A stretch of 8,657 nucleotides of DNA from Nautiliaceae bacterium (GCA_027035735.1 JALVUH010000077.1:1-8657), one strand, 5' to 3'. Shown: positions 1-6,614, counted from the stretch's first letter. Made by a program: numbers and translations. Notes: generated from the sequence alone by a model not told the origin.

Positions 1-203
1 GCTTTTACTTCGGCAATATCACCTGGATTTAATTCTATACTTTTATCTTTTGTATTGATTATCATTTTTCCTTTTAACATATATCTTATTTCATTGTAAG
101 GATGAGTATGCCAATCATAATATGTACCTTTACTATCAGACCAAACAAAGATATTTTTATATCCCTTATTTTCAAATTCTTTTATTATTTTATTCTTTTT
201 CAT
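1..203 (-). CDS. Cupin-fold protein, 3' end beyond the window edge
   Basis: Small cupin-domain protein of unknown substrate; only its first 67 residues are inside the window. Residues 32-45 fit cupin motif 1, HxH(x)3E(x)6G, with H32, H34 and E38 as likely metal ligands and G45 closing the turn. Residues 59-62 (NPGD) are the start of the second conserved strand pair; the downstream histidine expected in motif 2 would lie outside the window. The start ATG (201-203) lies inside the last codons of the upstream small gene, giving a 14-nt overlap, with AAAAGAG (214-220) as a modest ribosome binding site 10 nt away. This suggests translational coupling. No signal peptide is visible, so it is probably cytoplasmic. 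Cupins range from enzymes to sugar- or metal-binding and regulatory domains, so no reaction can be assigned. Confidence 0.82.
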   Translation of the reverse strand, partial: MKKNKIIKEFENKGYKNIFVWSDSKGTYYDWHTHPYNEIRYMLKGKMIINTKDKSIELNPGDIAEVK

Positions 204-381
204 ATTTAAGCATCTCTTTTCTTAAGTCTACTTTAAGTTTTGCAATTTTATCTAAATGGCGTCTTAATTTTCTAGCTGTTGATTTTGTATATTTTTTTCT
301 TATTTTTTCACATTCAAATACTGCTTCTTTTAGTTCGTTTTCTACTTCTTCTAATAATTTATCAAGTTCTGGAGTATACAT
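190..381 (-). CDS. Small helical histone Hc1-like protein (63 aa)
   Basis: A 63-residue protein rich in Lys, Arg and Glu, predicted to be almost entirely helical, with no signal peptide or membrane segment. Recalled from memory, the N-terminal part of chlamydial nucleoid protein Hc1 (HctA) has the same pattern: LLE near the start, then a basic stretch with A-x-x-x-R spacing, then K-x-AK and RKE followed by K-x-EK. Here these are LLEEVENEL (9-17), TARKLRRHL (35-43), KIAKL (45-49) and RKEMLKYEK (54-62). It lacks the long Lys/Ala-rich DNA-binding tail of Hc1, so DNA binding is uncertain; a coiled-coil adaptor is the alternative. It is a real gene: AAGGAG (387-392) sits 5 nt before the ATG, a strong -10 lies upstream, and its stop overlaps the cupin start. 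Gene call sure, family assignment tentative. Confidence 0.72.
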   Translation of the reverse strand: MYTPELDKLLEEVENELKEAVFECEKIRKKYTKSTARKLRRHLDKIAKLKVDLRKEMLKYEKE

Positions 382-386
382 TTTTG

Positions 387-414
387 CTCCTTTTTTGGAA
401 AATTATATCAAAAA
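387..414 (-). promoter_or_regulatory. Promoter and ribosome binding site of the Hc1-like gene
   Basis: On the minus strand TGATATAAT (402-410) is a perfect extended -10 (TG-N-TATAAT) preceded by a T run. No convincing TTGACA is seen, as is usual for the vegetative sigma factor in Campylobacterota. Transcription should begin near 395, leaving a leader of about 14 nt that contains AAGGAG (387-392). The 16 bp at 399-414 are identical to the 16 bp at 6629-6644 upstream of glmU. Confidence 0.75.
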
Positions 415-445
415 GTTTAGTGAAAGTAAATAACTTTATTGAGTG

Positions 446-1171
446 TTAGTAATATATTCTTTCTAAATAAAGTCCATTAGGTTTTGCTAAGTGTTTATTT
501 ATTAGCTTTTTTTTATTTAGTTGTAATTCTAAATCTTTTAAAGATAAATAATTTTCGTTTATTTTCAATAAAAAATCCACAATTATTCTAATTTGACCTC
601 TTAAAAAGCCATTTCCGATAATTTTTATAATATAAAATTTTTTATATTCCAGAATATAAGCATTATATATTTCTCTAATATAATGATTTACTTCACTTCC
701 AGTTTTAGCAAAATATTCAAAATCATGTTTTCCTTTTAATATATTTAGAGCATTTTGTATTAAATTTTTTTCTATTTTTTTTGGATAAAAAGTTACATAA
801 TTATCAATAAAAGGGTTTGTAAATGGAGAGAGAATATATCTGTATGAGCGTTTTTTTGCATCAAATCTTGGATTAAAATTATGTGTTTTTTCTATTTTTT
901 TGAACATAATTTCTGGCATTAATATTTGATTGAGTATATTTTTTAATTTATTTTCATCCCAATAAGAGGGAATCTTAAAAGAAATTACTTGATTTAAAGC
1001 ATGAACACCTCTATCTGTTCTTCCTGCATGATTAATTTGAGTAATAATATTTAGTTTTTTTAGAGCTTTTTGGATTTCTCCTATAACAGTTTTTTTGTTT
1101 GGTTGGATTTGAAGACCATAAAATTTACTACCATCATAGCTTATAATAGATTTTAAAAGTTTACTTTCCAT
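446..1171 (-). CDS. truA: tRNA pseudouridine(38-40) synthase TruA
   Basis: Converts uridines 38-40 in the anticodon stem-loop of many tRNAs to pseudouridine, in the cytoplasm. The signature AGRTDRGVHA spans residues 49-58; D53 is the catalytic aspartate. The N-terminal strand SYDGSKFYGLQ (11-21) and the later RSYRYIL stretch are also typical of the family. At 241 residues it is full length, at the short end of the range. The ATG (1169-1171) lies inside the last codons of the upstream permease gene, a 19-nt overlap; GGAGG (1184-1188) is the ribosome binding site but sits 12 nt away, longer than usual. It is the last gene of the seven-gene minus-strand run, and no strong terminator follows before the next promoter at 402-410, so read-through into the small gene is possible. 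Confidence 0.96.
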   Translation of the reverse strand: MESKLLKSIISYDGSKFYGLQIQPNKKTVIGEIQKALKKLNIITQINHAGRTDRGVHALNQVISFKIPSYWDENKLKNILNQILMPEIMFKKIEKTHNFNPRFDAKKRSYRYILSPFTNPFIDNYVTFYPKKIEKNLIQNALNILKGKHDFEYFAKTGSEVNHYIREIYNAYILEYKKFYIIKIIGNGFLRGQIRIIVDFLLKINENYLSLKDLELQLNKKKLINKHLAKPNGLYLERIYY

Positions 1172-2124
1172 TTGTATAAAATACCTCCTAAAATAAAAAA
1201 GATTAAAGGAATAATTAAAGCAATTTCAAATTTTTTATTTACAAAAGAGAATGTGATATAAATACTTAATAGAATTATGGAATAGAGCAAGGCTTTATTT
1301 TTATGCAGTCTTGGATGAAAAAAAGAAAAAAATGGAATAAAAAATATTAAAGAGATAGGAATTAAAGCAAAAGGGAGATAATGAGTGAAAAGTTTTTTGT
1401 TTTTTTGGAAATAATTTTTAAAATTTAAAATAGATAATTTAGTTGTAGGGATAATTTGATTGATTTGCATTTTTTTGTAATCTATTTGAAATGTTTTTTT
1501 GAAGTTATATAATTTACCATTTTGTAATTTAAACATTAAAATTCTATTTTTGATTGAAAGTTTTGCTTTTTTAGCAAAAATTAATTCTCTTTTTTTGTTA
1601 TTGTAAAGATATACATTTTGAAAATGTTTATGTTTTGCTGAAGTCGCAAATAAAGACCAATCTCCAAATTGTTGAGATACTTTTGAGCTTTGAAAATTAA
1701 ATTTTGCTTCTTGAGCTTTTTTTATTTTAAAATTAGTAAATGTAGCTTTTGAATAAGGGATTGAAACAATTAAAATAAAAAGATTAATTAAAGTAAAAAT
1801 AAATGAGAGTATTAATATAGGTTTTAATATTTTTAGTGGTTTGAATCCTAAAGAAAAAAAAGCTATTAATTCAAAAGTTTCTGAAAATTTTGAATAATTG
1901 TTTATGGATGCTATAAAAAATGAGATACTAAGAGATAAAAAAATAATTTGAGGGAGTGATAAAAGATACATTTCAAGAAGTTCAAAAAAAGTTATTTTGA
2001 TATTTGCTGTTATGTTGGATATGGAAATGATAAAGATAAGAGAAATTATAATTCCTAAAATAAAAAATACAGTAAAAAAAGATGGGAAAAATTCTTTTAA
2101 AATATATTTTGAAATTTTATCCAT
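1153..2124 (-). CDS. LptF/LptG-family lipopolysaccharide export permease
   Basis: Member of the YjgP/YjgQ family: the inner-membrane subunits that, with the LptB ATPase and LptC, extract lipopolysaccharide from the membrane and pass it to the periplasmic bridge. The layout fits: three membrane helices (about 14-34, 52-74, 97-121), a periplasmic beta-rich domain (about 130-245), then three more helices (about 247-268, 278-295, 300-317). The segment SETFELIAFFSLGFKPLKIL (81-100) matches the conserved cytoplasmic coupling region between helices 2 and 3. Length, 323 residues, is slightly short for the family (around 350). Whether it is LptF or LptG cannot be told here, because no second copy is in the window. 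Its ATG overlaps the stop of the prepilin peptidase gene by 8 nt, with GGAGA (2132-2136) 7 nt upstream. Extremely rich in Phe, Ile and Lys. Confidence 0.88.
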   Translation of the reverse strand: MDKISKYILKEFFPSFFTVFFILGIIISLIFIISISNITANIKITFFELLEMYLLSLPQIIFLSLSISFFIASINNYSKFSETFELIAFFSLGFKPLKILKPILILSFIFTLINLFILIVSIPYSKATFTNFKIKKAQEAKFNFQSSKVSQQFGDWSLFATSAKHKHFQNVYLYNNKKRELIFAKKAKLSIKNRILMFKLQNGKLYNFKKTFQIDYKKMQINQIIPTTKLSILNFKNYFQKNKKLFTHYLPFALIPISLIFFIPFFSFFHPRLHKNKALLYSIILLSIYITFSFVNKKFEIALIIPLIFFILGGILYKWKVNF

Positions 2125-2869
2125 ATATATTTCTCCATACTATATTAAAAAAGCTGTCAAAATACCAGACTATAAATGTAGCTAATGCTAAAAAAGGAAC
2201 AAAAGGGAGTTCAAAATCTTTGTGTTTAAATCTAATATATAAAGATGGAAATATTGCAATAAATGAAGCAATAAATAAAGCTATTAATGATAGTTTTAAT
2301 CCAATTAAAGCTCCCATTGTCCCTGCTACTATAATATCTCCTTCTCCAAGAGCTTCTTTTTTGAGTATATATGAAATATAAAATCTAATAAGGCTTACTA
2401 TACCTATCATTAAAAGGGCATTTTTGATATTTTCTATAATATGAGGAGATGAAAAGAATGCAAGTGTTAAAGCTAAAAGATTTAGACTATCAGGAACAGC
2501 TTTATAATCCAAATCTATTACAGAAAGAGCAAGAAGAGTTGCAAAAATTGCAAAATCTATAATATAAAAAATATCTATTGTTTGAAGTTTGTAATAAATT
2601 ATAACTGCTAAAATTCCGCTTAAAAATTCTATAATAGGATATCTTTTTGAAATGGGTTCTTTACAATAAAAACATTTTCCTTTTAAAATAAACCATCCTA
2701 AAATAGGAATATTATGATATGGTTTTATTCTTTTGCCACAGTTTGGACAGCTACTAGGAGGAGAAATAATACTTTTTCCAAGTGGAACTCTATAAATTAC
2801 AACATTTAAAAAACTTCCGATTGCACTTCCGATTATAAATAAAAATAGATAAATTATTAAATTACTCAT
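2117..2869 (-). CDS. Prepilin peptidase / N-methyltransferase (PilD/GspO family)
   Basis: Inner-membrane aspartic protease that removes the short leader of type IV pilins or pseudopilins and, in bifunctional members, methylates the new N-terminal residue. The N-terminal domain has the zinc-binding pair CPNC (41-44) and CFYC (66-69), after the conserved GSFLNVVIYRVP stretch (18-29). The catalytic aspartates lie in VIDLDYKAVPD (117-127) and GEGD (175-178, D178). About seven or eight hydrophobic helices span the rest. With both halves intact, 250 residues is normal, and the bifunctional form is expected. No pilin or secretion gene is nearby, so its substrates (competence pseudopili or type IV pili) lie elsewhere. 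Ribosome binding site AAGG (2876-2879) overlaps the uppS stop; the gap to uppS is 8 nt. Confidence 0.94.
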   Translation of the reverse strand: MSNLIIYLFLFIIGSAIGSFLNVVIYRVPLGKSIISPPSSCPNCGKRIKPYHNIPILGWFILKGKCFYCKEPISKRYPIIEFLSGILAVIIYYKLQTIDIFYIIDFAIFATLLALSVIDLDYKAVPDSLNLLALTLAFFSSPHIIENIKNALLMIGIVSLIRFYISYILKKEALGEGDIIVAGTMGALIGLKLSLIALFIASFIAIFPSLYIRFKHKDFELPFVPFLALATFIVWYFDSFFNIVWRNIYG

Positions 2870-2877
2870 TTTTTTCC

Positions 2878-3540
2878 TTATATTCCTCCAAATCTTCTTT
2901 CTCTTTTTTTAAATTCATTTAATATCTCTTCAAGTTCTTTTGAGTTAAAATCAGGCCATAATGTTTTAGTAAAAAACATTTCAGCATATGCAATTTGCCA
3001 AAGCAAAAAATTGCTTACTCTAATTTCACCACTTGTTCTTATAAGTAAATCTACATCACGAGTAATATCTAAATTTTTTTGTATATTTTCTGGTGTAATT
3101 TCTTCATTTTTTTCAACTAATTTTTTAACAGCTCTTGTTATTTCATCTCTACTACCATAATTTAATGCTAAAACTTGAGTTAATTTTTTATTGTTTTTTG
3201 TAATTTCTTTTGTATATTCTATTCTTTTTTTTAGTTTATCGCTAAATTTTGAAATATCTCCAATTGTTTCAAATTTTACATCATTTTTTATATAAGTATC
3301 AAGTTCTTTTTTTAGCCAATTATCAAGTAATTTCATGAGAAATTCTACTTCCATTTTAGGTCTTTTCCAATTTTCTGTGGAAAATGCATATAGTGTAAGA
3401 ATATCAATTTCTGGATTATTTGCACAATATGTAGTAATCTCTTTTACAACCTCAGCTCCCTTTTTATGTCCTTCAATTCTTTTTAGACCTCTTTTTTTTG
3501 CCCATCTCCCATTTCCATCCATAATTATTGCTAAATGCAC
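2878..3540 (-). CDS. uppS: Undecaprenyl diphosphate synthase UppS, GTG start
   Basis: cis-Prenyltransferase that adds isopentenyl units to farnesyl diphosphate, making the C55 carrier lipid for peptidoglycan, lipopolysaccharide and glycan assembly; acts at the inner face of the membrane. Conserved blocks: HLAIIMDGNGRWA (2-14) with the diphosphate/magnesium aspartate D8, GHKKGA (24-29) with H25, STENWKRP (54-61), and RTSGEIRVSNFLLWQIAYAE (168-187) with the isopentenyl-diphosphate-binding arginines. Length 220 is normal to slightly short. The start is GTG (3538-3540): the frame has no upstream ATG, and the next ATG (residue 7) would remove the front of the first motif. AAAGG (3547-3551) lies 6 nt upstream, inside the final codons of the preceding gene, whose stop is 1 nt away, so the two are probably translationally coupled. 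Confidence 0.96.
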   Translation of the reverse strand: MHLAIIMDGNGRWAKKRGLKRIEGHKKGAEVVKEITTYCANNPEIDILTLYAFSTENWKRPKMEVEFLMKLLDNWLKKELDTYIKNDVKFETIGDISKFSDKLKKRIEYTKEITKNNKKLTQVLALNYGSRDEITRAVKKLVEKNEEITPENIQKNLDITRDVDLLIRTSGEIRVSNFLLWQIAYAEMFFTKTLWPDFNSKELEEILNEFKKRERRFGGI

Positions 3541-3541
3541 A

Positions 3542-4204
3542 CTAAGCCTTTAGATTTATTAAATTTTCATTGAATTCATAAAGCGGTTTTACATCTTTTA
3601 AAAAAGTATTAACTTTTAAATTAATTAAGTTTTCATTTTGTTTAATTAATTCTAATGTATTTTTAAAAGGAGAAAAGATATTTAGTGTCTGATTAAAAAT
3701 TTCCCCTTCTATTTCTCCTAAATTATTAAAAACTGCATAAAATTGTAACTTATTTTTGTGAAATTTGTATTGAAATAGAGCTTTTTTTTCTTCATTTATA
3801 AAAAGATGATAAATTTTTCTCTCAAAACTAAGCAAAATATTCATATAAAAAATAAATTCTTCTTTTGTATTAGCGTTTGCTAAATGATGTAATATTTGTT
3901 CTTTTGTATGTACTTCTTTTGGAGTAATTTTTTCAAACATAATTGCTATATTTGATAGTTTTTTTAGATTTGAAATTTGTATATTTCCGTGTAATTCTTT
4001 AACTAAAGCAAAATATTTTCCTTTTTTTAAAGGAACAAAACTTTTTGTGATAACTTCTTTTTTGCCTAAATTTATTAAATATTTTATATCGTTTAGTTGC
4101 TCTTTTATTTCTAATTTTACAGGTAAAGTAGTATTGAATTCTATAGTTTGAAATCTATTTAGAGCTTTTAAAATTTTAGCTGTTTTAGATATTTTTAATG
4201 GCAT
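3542..4204 (-). CDS. Unknown 220-aa protein, possibly FliK-like
   Basis: I do not recognise a named family. The protein is Lys/Asn/Ile-rich, with no signal peptide or membrane helix. Residues 28-80 look like a small beta-barrel-type domain (short alternating strands, then KSFVPLKKGKYFALVKEL at 54-71). Residues 97-142 look helical. Residues 152-198 read as strand-strand-helix around NLGEIEGEIF (161-170), a pattern reminiscent of the C-terminal domain of FliK-type hook-length proteins, whose core has LG followed by alternating strands; this is a weak resemblance by eye. NENLINLK occurs twice near the C-terminus (190-197 and 212-219) with different codons. It overlaps coaBC by 20 nt, with AAGG (4211-4214) as ribosome binding site, and ends 1 nt before uppS. 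From memory, an unnamed gene sits at the same place in Campylobacter (Cj0823), implying a lineage-specific conserved role. Confidence 0.85.
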   Translation of the reverse strand: MPLKISKTAKILKALNRFQTIEFNTTLPVKLEIKEQLNDIKYLINLGKKEVITKSFVPLKKGKYFALVKELHGNIQISNLKKLSNIAIMFEKITPKEVHTKEQILHHLANANTKEEFIFYMNILLSFERKIYHLFINEEKKALFQYKFHKNKLQFYAVFNNLGEIEGEIFNQTLNIFSPFKNTLELIKQNENLINLKVNTFLKDVKPLYEFNENLINLKA

Positions 4205-5330
4205 CTACTACCTTAAAGGCTATTTTATCTTTTTTGTCTTGATTAAATTTAATTTCTTTATTTTTGGTAATAAAGATGATTTCATTTTCATCACTTCCAA
4301 AATTATTTTTTGTAAGTAGATTTAAACAAATTGCATCAAGATTTTTTTTATTGAGAGCATTTTTAGCATATTGAAGTGCATTTTTCTCATCTCTTTCTGC
4401 TTTAAAGCCTATTTTTTTAAATGATTTATCTTTTAAAGATTTTAAAATATCAATATTCTCATCAAGTTCTAAAATCATTTTTTTACCAATATGCTCTTTT
4501 TTAAGTTTTCCAGGAGTATATTTTGGTTTATAATCTACTATTGCTGCTGCCATTATCAGATAATCTGGATTTTCTTTTAAGATTGCATCTAAATAATCTT
4601 TTGCTGAGGTTACTTTTATCTGTTTTATTTCTTTTGTCAAATTATGCTCTTTACTTGAAATAAGAGTAACATCAGCACCTTTAATATAAAAAGCTTTTGC
4701 AAGAGCTTCTCCCATTTTGCCACTTGAAAAGTTAGAAATAAACCTTACATCATCTATTTTTTCAATACTTCCTCCAGCAGTTACTACTACTTTTTTATTT
4801 TTCCAAAAATCTTCCTTATTGACTTCTCTAAGGGCTCTTAAAAATATTTCTTCAGGCTCTGCCATTTTGCCAATTCCCTCATCTCCACATGCAAGAAGTC
4901 CGGAATTTGCCTCTATGCAGTTAAGATTTTTTATAGCTTCTTGGGTGGTTGGATGAAGATACATATTGGTATTGGCAGCTGGTGCAAAAAGTGTAGGGGC
5001 TTTTGTTGCAAGATATACTTGCAATAAAAGATTATCAGCAATTCCTCTATAAGCTTTATTTAGTGTATTGGCACTAGCTGGAGCAATAATAAATATATCA
5101 GCCCATTTTGCATAATCTATATGATTTACATTATTAGACCAACTCTCAGAATTTTGAGTTAATACCTTATTTCTTGTTAATGCTTCAAATGTTAAAGGAG
5201 TTATGAATTTTTCGCTTGATGGTGTCATAACAACTTTGACATTATCTCCTCTTTTAACAAAAAGTCTTATAAGCTCACAAGTTTTATATATAGCAATACT
5301 TCCACTAACTCCTATTAAAACATTCATCAT
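4185..5330 (-). CDS. coaBC: Bifunctional CoaBC: phosphopantothenoylcysteine synthetase/decarboxylase
   Basis: Makes 4'-phosphopantetheine for coenzyme A in two steps: CTP-dependent ligation of cysteine to 4'-phosphopantothenate (CoaB), then FMN-dependent decarboxylation (CoaC). CoaC comes first (about 1-175): GVSGSIAIYK (7-16) binds FMN, H70 in NHIDYAKWAD is the catalytic histidine, PAANTNMY (117-124) is the substrate-clamp motif (N120), and LACGDEGIGKM (146-156) supplies C148. CoaB follows (about 178-381): VTAGGSIEKIDDVR (183-196), then FISNFSSGKMG (197-207) with N200, and KLKKEH (275-280) with lysines near the active site. All key residues are present at normal length; PAAN in place of the common PAMN is a minor oddity. 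The ATG overlaps the glmU stop by 4 nt (ATGA), and a second in-frame ATG follows at once, so the start is uncertain by one codon. Confidence 0.96.
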   Translation of the reverse strand: MMNVLIGVSGSIAIYKTCELIRLFVKRGDNVKVVMTPSSEKFITPLTFEALTRNKVLTQNSESWSNNVNHIDYAKWADIFIIAPASANTLNKAYRGIADNLLLQVYLATKAPTLFAPAANTNMYLHPTTQEAIKNLNCIEANSGLLACGDEGIGKMAEPEEIFLRALREVNKEDFWKNKKVVVTAGGSIEKIDDVRFISNFSSGKMGEALAKAFYIKGADVTLISSKEHNLTKEIKQIKVTSAKDYLDAILKENPDYLIMAAAIVDYKPKYTPGKLKKEHIGKKMILELDENIDILKSLKDKSFKKIGFKAERDEKNALQYAKNALNKKNLDAICLNLLTKNNFGSDENEIIFITKNKEIKFNQDKKDKIAFKVVDAIKNI

Positions 5331-6607
5331 TTTTTCCCAAAAAATTTATAATAAAAGCCTTTTACTATTTTTAAAGGTGCTCTAGAAATAGCTAAAGAGC
5401 CTTTTGGTATATCTTTGTTTATAGTGCTTCCAGCTGCAATAATTACCTCATCTTCAATTACTACAGGAGCTATAAGTTGAGTATCACTTCCAACAAAAAC
5501 ATTTTTACCTATTTTTGTTTTGTATTTATTTTTTCCATCATAATTGCAAGTAATTGTCCCAGCTCCAATATTTGTGCCACTATCAATTTCACTATCTCCA
5601 AGATAACTTAAATGTCCAGCTTTTACATCATTTAGTTTAGAAGCTTTAACTTCTACAAAATTTCCTATTTTAGAATCTATAATTTCACTTTTTGGTCTAA
5701 TTCTTGCCATTGGACCAATTTCACTATTTTTGATAGTTGCTTCTTCAATTACAGAATTTGCTTTTATTTTAGATTCAATAATTTTGCTATTTTTAATTAC
5801 ACTTCCGCTTTCAATTTCGCATTCTCCTTCAAATTCAGTATATGCATCAATAAAAATTGTTTCAGGAAGTCTCATAATGACTCCATTTTGCATCCATTTA
5901 TTTTTAATTCTATTACACATAATTTTCTCAGCTTCGGCTAAGTCTTTTTTGGAATTAATTCCTTTAAAATCTTTTTCATTTACTTCAAGTGCTTTAATTT
6001 TTAAATTGTCTTTTACTGCCATTTCAATTATGTCTGTTAAATAATACTCTTTTTGAGCGTTATTGTTATTTAAAAGAGGAATGTATTTTTCAAGTATTTC
6101 TTTTTTAAAACAATATACTCCCGCATTTACATAAGGAATTTTGAGTTCATCAACACTTGCATCTTTTTGTTCTACTATTTTTTTAACATTTCCGTTTTCA
6201 ATTACAACTCTTCCATATCCATCAGGATTATCAAGTTTCATTATACTCATTACAATATCAGCATCAATTTCAAAAAATTTTTTAATTTCTTCAGCTGTAA
6301 TTAGCGGCATATCACCATTTAATATTAAAATTTTTTCTCCAATAAAAGGAACTTCTTTTAATGCTCCACCAGTTCCAGGGTATTTTTCTAAATCTTGTTT
6401 ATGAATTTTTACATTAAAATTTTCAATTGATTTTTTAACTTCATCAAATTTATGAGCTAAAATTACATCAATATTACTTGTTATTTTTTGAGATTCGCCG
6501 ATTATATAATGAATCATTGGTTTATTACATAATGTATGTAATACTTTTGGTGTTTGAGATTTCATTCTAGTGCCTTTACCGGCAGCAAGTATAATTATTT
6601 GAAACAT
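5327..6607 (-). CDS. glmU: Bifunctional GlmU: UDP-GlcNAc pyrophosphorylase/GlcN-1-P acetyltransferase
   Basis: Carries out the last two steps to UDP-N-acetylglucosamine, precursor of peptidoglycan and lipid A: acetylation of glucosamine-1-phosphate with acetyl-CoA, then uridylyl transfer from UTP. The N-terminal nucleotidyltransferase (about 1-225) has LAAGKGTRMKSQTPKVL (7-23), GTGGAL (78-83), GDMPL (98-102, metal-binding D99) and NAGVY (161-165). The C-terminal half (about 245-400) is a left-handed beta helix of hexapeptide repeats, with ARIRP (301-305), the catalytic histidine H332 in KAGHLSYLGD, and the acetyl-CoA site near GAGTITCNYDG (348-358). Its 426 residues are about 30 fewer than in E. 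coli, mostly at the C-terminus, but all catalytic parts remain. First gene of the minus-strand operon; ribosome binding site AAGGA (6615-6619) is 7 nt from the ATG. Confidence 0.97.
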   Translation of the reverse strand: MFQIIILAAGKGTRMKSQTPKVLHTLCNKPMIHYIIGESQKITSNIDVILAHKFDEVKKSIENFNVKIHKQDLEKYPGTGGALKEVPFIGEKILILNGDMPLITAEEIKKFFEIDADIVMSIMKLDNPDGYGRVVIENGNVKKIVEQKDASVDELKIPYVNAGVYCFKKEILEKYIPLLNNNNAQKEYYLTDIIEMAVKDNLKIKALEVNEKDFKGINSKKDLAEAEKIMCNRIKNKWMQNGVIMRLPETIFIDAYTEFEGECEIESGSVIKNSKIIESKIKANSVIEEATIKNSEIGPMARIRPKSEIIDSKIGNFVEVKASKLNDVKAGHLSYLGDSEIDSGTNIGAGTITCNYDGKNKYKTKIGKNVFVGSDTQLIAPVVIEDEVIIAAGSTINKDIPKGSLAISRAPLKIVKGFYYKFFGKK

Positions 6608-6614
6608 ACAAAAA

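Noticed and set aside
122..433. Open plus-strand frame of 103 codons with a hydrophobic start
   Set aside because: It lies antisense to the Hc1-like and cupin genes, has no ribosome binding site, and its Ser/Phe-rich product is what the complement of Lys/Glu-rich genes gives.
412..437. Inverted repeat AAAGTT...AACTTT followed by a T run on the minus strand, as a terminator for the truA operon
   Set aside because: The stem is only 6 bp with a single G/C pair and a 14-nt loop, too weak for a reliable terminator, and the T run is part of the next promoter. It could be an operator just upstream of the -10, but nothing else supports that.
765..782. T7 and T8 tracts in truA, and similar runs at 3492-3499 (uppS) and 6618-6625 (upstream of glmU), as phase-variation tracts
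   Set aside because: Poly-A/T runs of this length are expected at this base composition, and truA, uppS and glmU are unlikely phase-variable genes. The G/C tracts typical of contingency loci in this phylum are absent.
4717..4956. Open plus-strand frame of 79 codons inside coaBC
   Set aside because: Antisense to well-conserved coaBC codons, with no ribosome binding site or recognisable motif. The same reasoning removes the opposite-strand frames over glmU, uppS and the prepilin peptidase.
6497..6504. GCCGATTA, similar to a flagellar sigma-28 -10, upstream of motA
   Set aside because: It is about 150 nt inside glmU and has no TAAAGTTT-like -35 at the right spacing.
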